Position numbers and translations under genes: made by a program. This document shows, one piece after another, positions 62,425-64,000 of a stretch of 64,000 nt of DNA. Below the pieces are notes generated by a model, which did not search any database, was not told the DNA's origin, and saw only the letters and a list, made by a program, of their open reading frames with translations. Position 1 is the stretch's first letter. Each line of letters starts with the position of its first letter. The DNA is from JBMYYR01 sp965243605. Its GTDB lineage: Bacteria; Bacteroidota; Bacteroidia; Flavobacteriales; CAJXXR01. The DNA is taken from contig CBDEVQ010000117.1 in the NCBI GenBank assembly GCA_965243605.1, positions 26,765 to 90,764 on the forward strand, written 5' to 3'.

Positions 62425-62462
62425 AAGGTCTTAACTGGAAAATAATTTCCAATAAGACCTTT
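62425..62462 (-). terminator. Terminator of rpmH
   Basis: Stem AAGGTCTTA / TAAGACCTT plus an inner GGAAA / TTTCC, followed on the minus strand by a long T run. Confidence 0.85.
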
Positions 62463-62482
62463 AAAAGTTTAAGATAATATCA

Positions 62483-62641
62483 TTATCTTTTGTGACGAGG
62501 TTCGCAAGAAACAGTAAGTTTCTTTCTACCTTTAGCTCTTCTTCTTGCAAGAACTTTACGTCCATTTGCTGAAGCCATTCTGTCCATAAAACCGTGTTTG
62601 TTTTTACGCTTACGGTTTGAAGGTTGGTACGTTCTTTTCAT
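62483..62641 (-). CDS. rpmH: 50S ribosomal protein L34
   Basis: 52 residues beginning MKRTYQPSNRKRKNKHGFMD, then RMASANGRKVLARRRAKGRK: the standard L34 sequence, a basic protein of the large ribosomal subunit. The C-terminus KKLTVSCEPRHKR is the extended flavobacterial form. A canonical promoter sits at 62705-62737 and a terminator just downstream. rpmH is often next to rnpA and dnaA in other bacteria; here neither is adjacent. Confidence 0.95.
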   Translation of the reverse strand: MKRTYQPSNRKRKNKHGFMDRMASANGRKVLARRRAKGRKKLTVSCEPRHKR

Positions 62642-62704
62642 TTCTGAATTTTTTGAAGCTTTTTACAGCTATATTGACTCTTGATTTCTATCTATTTCAG
62701 GGTG

Positions 62705-62737
62705 CAAATATAATTATTTTATCTACTATAAAACAAA
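62705..62737 (-). promoter_or_regulatory. rpmH promoter, TTTG-N21-TATATTTG
   Basis: Minus strand TTTG (62737-62734), spacer 21 bases, TATATTTG (62712-62705) followed by C. The best full match to the Bacteroidota promoter in the window. Its -33 element lies at the very end of the next gene. Confidence 0.65.
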
Positions 62738-64000
62738 TTATTTTACATAAATTTTCTCAGAACGTGACGAATAATCCGTATAAACCGTTCTTTTTAACAT
62801 AGTCATATTCTTTTTTGGATTAGAATAACTACGTCCTAATAAATCAAAATACTGTATACTTAGAACTTCCTTATTTTGATTTAAACTACTATGTTCTTCT
62901 ATTCCAATATCTGGTGGAAGTATTCTAAAATGAGCTTTATCCGATAATTGAAAAGTTCCACCTTCATCTAATAGATTACCTGTTGGTAAATCGATAATTT
63001 TAAAATATCCATTCCCATTAGAACAACAAAGACCATCTCCGTAAGAATCATATATATGTAACGTATAACAATGATCGTCTTCTAAATTAAAATTATAAGT
63101 ATGTAACCCTTGAGTTAATCCTGTAATCGTTCCATCTGATGCTAACCCAGCAGAATCTGTGAACTCACCTACGGTATTATCTCTTAAATGCCAAGCTGTT
63201 TCTGCAGGATAATTATCTGTTTGTAATTGAAATTGGATTGTATTCCCTGAACTATTATTAGTTTCTATTATACTGACATCAGCTTTATTGTTTCTATGAT
63301 TTTCATTAGAATACACTGATGTTATGTCTATATTGAGTTCTGTATCTGTAATTTGGTTTGCTCCATAAAATAAAGAAACTTCTACTCTAGCTTTTGGATT
63401 AAGCGTATTAGAAACATTCAATTGATCTATTATTGTCCCAGAATCATCAGATAATGTGATCATAAAACCTGCATGAATTTGTAATCCTGTATTTTGAATG
63501 TTTAAGTATAAATTTAGATTTCCATTACAATAATCATGATCTACATTATAAAGATCAACATCATGATCGGCACTGATATTATTCGCTGATAAAATATTCT
63601 GATTTAAATAACTTAGAACATCTTCATCATAATTTATTGAAGAAATAACGGTGTAAGAATGATCGGGTTTAATAACAATATAGGTTGGAACACTTGTTAC
63701 TAAATTAGATAAATACGTATCTAAACCATCTAGATTTATTAATGGGTAATCTAAGCCCCAATCTTGATACAATGTATTTAAATTAACACCTGCCGAATTT
63801 AACATTCCAACATTTGTAATTTCAATACCCCAAAATCGTATCATATCTTCCTCGGTTTCATAAATATCTTTTATATGATTTAAGTATTTCACTTCATTTT
63901 GACACATTGAAGTAAAATAATTCATAAAAGATAAAACAACCGTTTTACCAAGGCCTAATTCAGTATAAATATCATATGAAGCCCCTTGAATATCTGTAAA
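62738..64000 (-). CDS. Thioredoxin-like T9SS-secreted protein, N-terminus beyond the window
   Basis: The frame stays open to the window edge (FTDIQGASYDIYTELGLGKT, then VVLSFMNYFTSMCQNEVKYL), so the gene is longer than the first ATG at 63925 suggests. The visible N-terminal part looks like a TlpA/thioredoxin-type fold, but the active-site loop is short and only one cysteine (SMCQNE) is left where CXXC is expected. A beta-rich middle follows, with a carbohydrate- or calcium-type stretch (NFNLEDDHCYTLHIYDSYGD, GLCCSNGNGYFKIIDL), then a T9SS tail (VLSIQYFDLLGRSYS, ending EKIYVK). Function unknown; exported to the surface. Confidence 0.75.
   Translation of the reverse strand, partial: FTDIQGASYDIYTELGLGKTVVLSFMNYFTSMCQNEVKYLNHIKDIYETEEDMIRFWGIEITNVGMLNSAGVNLNTLYQDWGLDYPLINLDGLDTYLSNLVTSVPTYIVIKPDHSYTVISSINYDEDVLSYLNQNILSANNISADHDVDLYNVDHDYCNGNLNLYLNIQNTGLQIHAGFMITLSDDSGTIIDQLNVSNTLNPKARVEVSLFYGANQITDTELNIDITSVYSNENHRNNKADVSIIETNNSSGNTIQFQLQTDNYPAETAWHLRDNTVGEFTDSAGLASDGTITGLTQGLHTYNFNLEDDHCYTLHIYDSYGDGLCCSNGNGYFKIIDLPTGNLLDEGGTFQLSDKAHFRILPPDIGIEEHSSLNQNKEVLSIQYFDLLGRSYSNPKKNMTMLKRTVYTDYSSRSEKIYVK

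Overview
This window looks like chromosome from a marine-type member of the Bacteroidota, order Flavobacteriales. I base that on four things: AT-rich DNA (about one third G+C by eye), promoters of the TAnnTTTG type with almost no Shine-Dalgarno sequences, several exported proteins with type IX secretion (T9SS) C-terminal tails, and flavobacterial gene orders such as bamD-rpoZ-coaBC-porD-recN and hemA-hemC-hemD-hemE. The repeats of the large metalloprotease recall Crocinitomicaceae or Cryomorphaceae, but I cannot settle the family. I see no insertion sequence, prophage, CRISPR array or tRNA. Both window edges cut through T9SS-type or secreted proteins.

Layout, 1-19 kb: a partial secreted protein; rbfA with a striking dyad at its promoter; an FtsX/LolE permease, prfB and an ArsC-family protein; a four-gene haem cluster; an O-antigen-polymerase-like membrane protein; a yceI / two small membrane proteins / aroQ operon; a 1771-residue T9SS metalloprotease with 13 cysteine repeats; and a divergent Lrp regulator / histidine decarboxylase pair. 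19-32 kb: a short high-G+C relic, mltG, RNase P RNA (rnpB), a sodium/solute symporter, the recN-porD-coaBC-rpoZ-bamD operon (recN carries a frameshift), a sterol-desaturase-like hydroxylase, and an M16 peptidase / O-methyltransferase / flavoprotein operon.

32-47 kb: a zinc-ribbon orphan, panB, marC plus a twice-frameshifted porin, a Panacea-domain antitoxin coupled to a coiled-coil membrane protein (the best candidate for a new toxin-antitoxin or defence module), small envelope genes, a UbiA-prenyltransferase / maf / aminotransferase / membrane protein operon, a glycosidase-like lipoprotein coupled to a DUF2797 protein, and two related small membrane proteins ending in a C-x-S-C tail, one of them broken. 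47-64 kb: miaA, an M23 peptidase and a TonB-dependent receptor; a CXXCH-containing T9SS protein; a TPR protein; pepD; elaA; menA; pepT; carB without its allosteric domain; rpmH; and a thioredoxin-like T9SS protein running off the edge.

Most of the content is core metabolism and envelope biogenesis: haem, pantothenate/CoA, menaquinone, pyrimidine/arginine precursors, outer-membrane assembly (BamD), type IX secretion (PorD) and their cargo. Three apparent frameshifts (one in recN, two in the porin) are all repaired by removing one base from a short homopolymer, so at least some may be assembly errors rather than true mutations.
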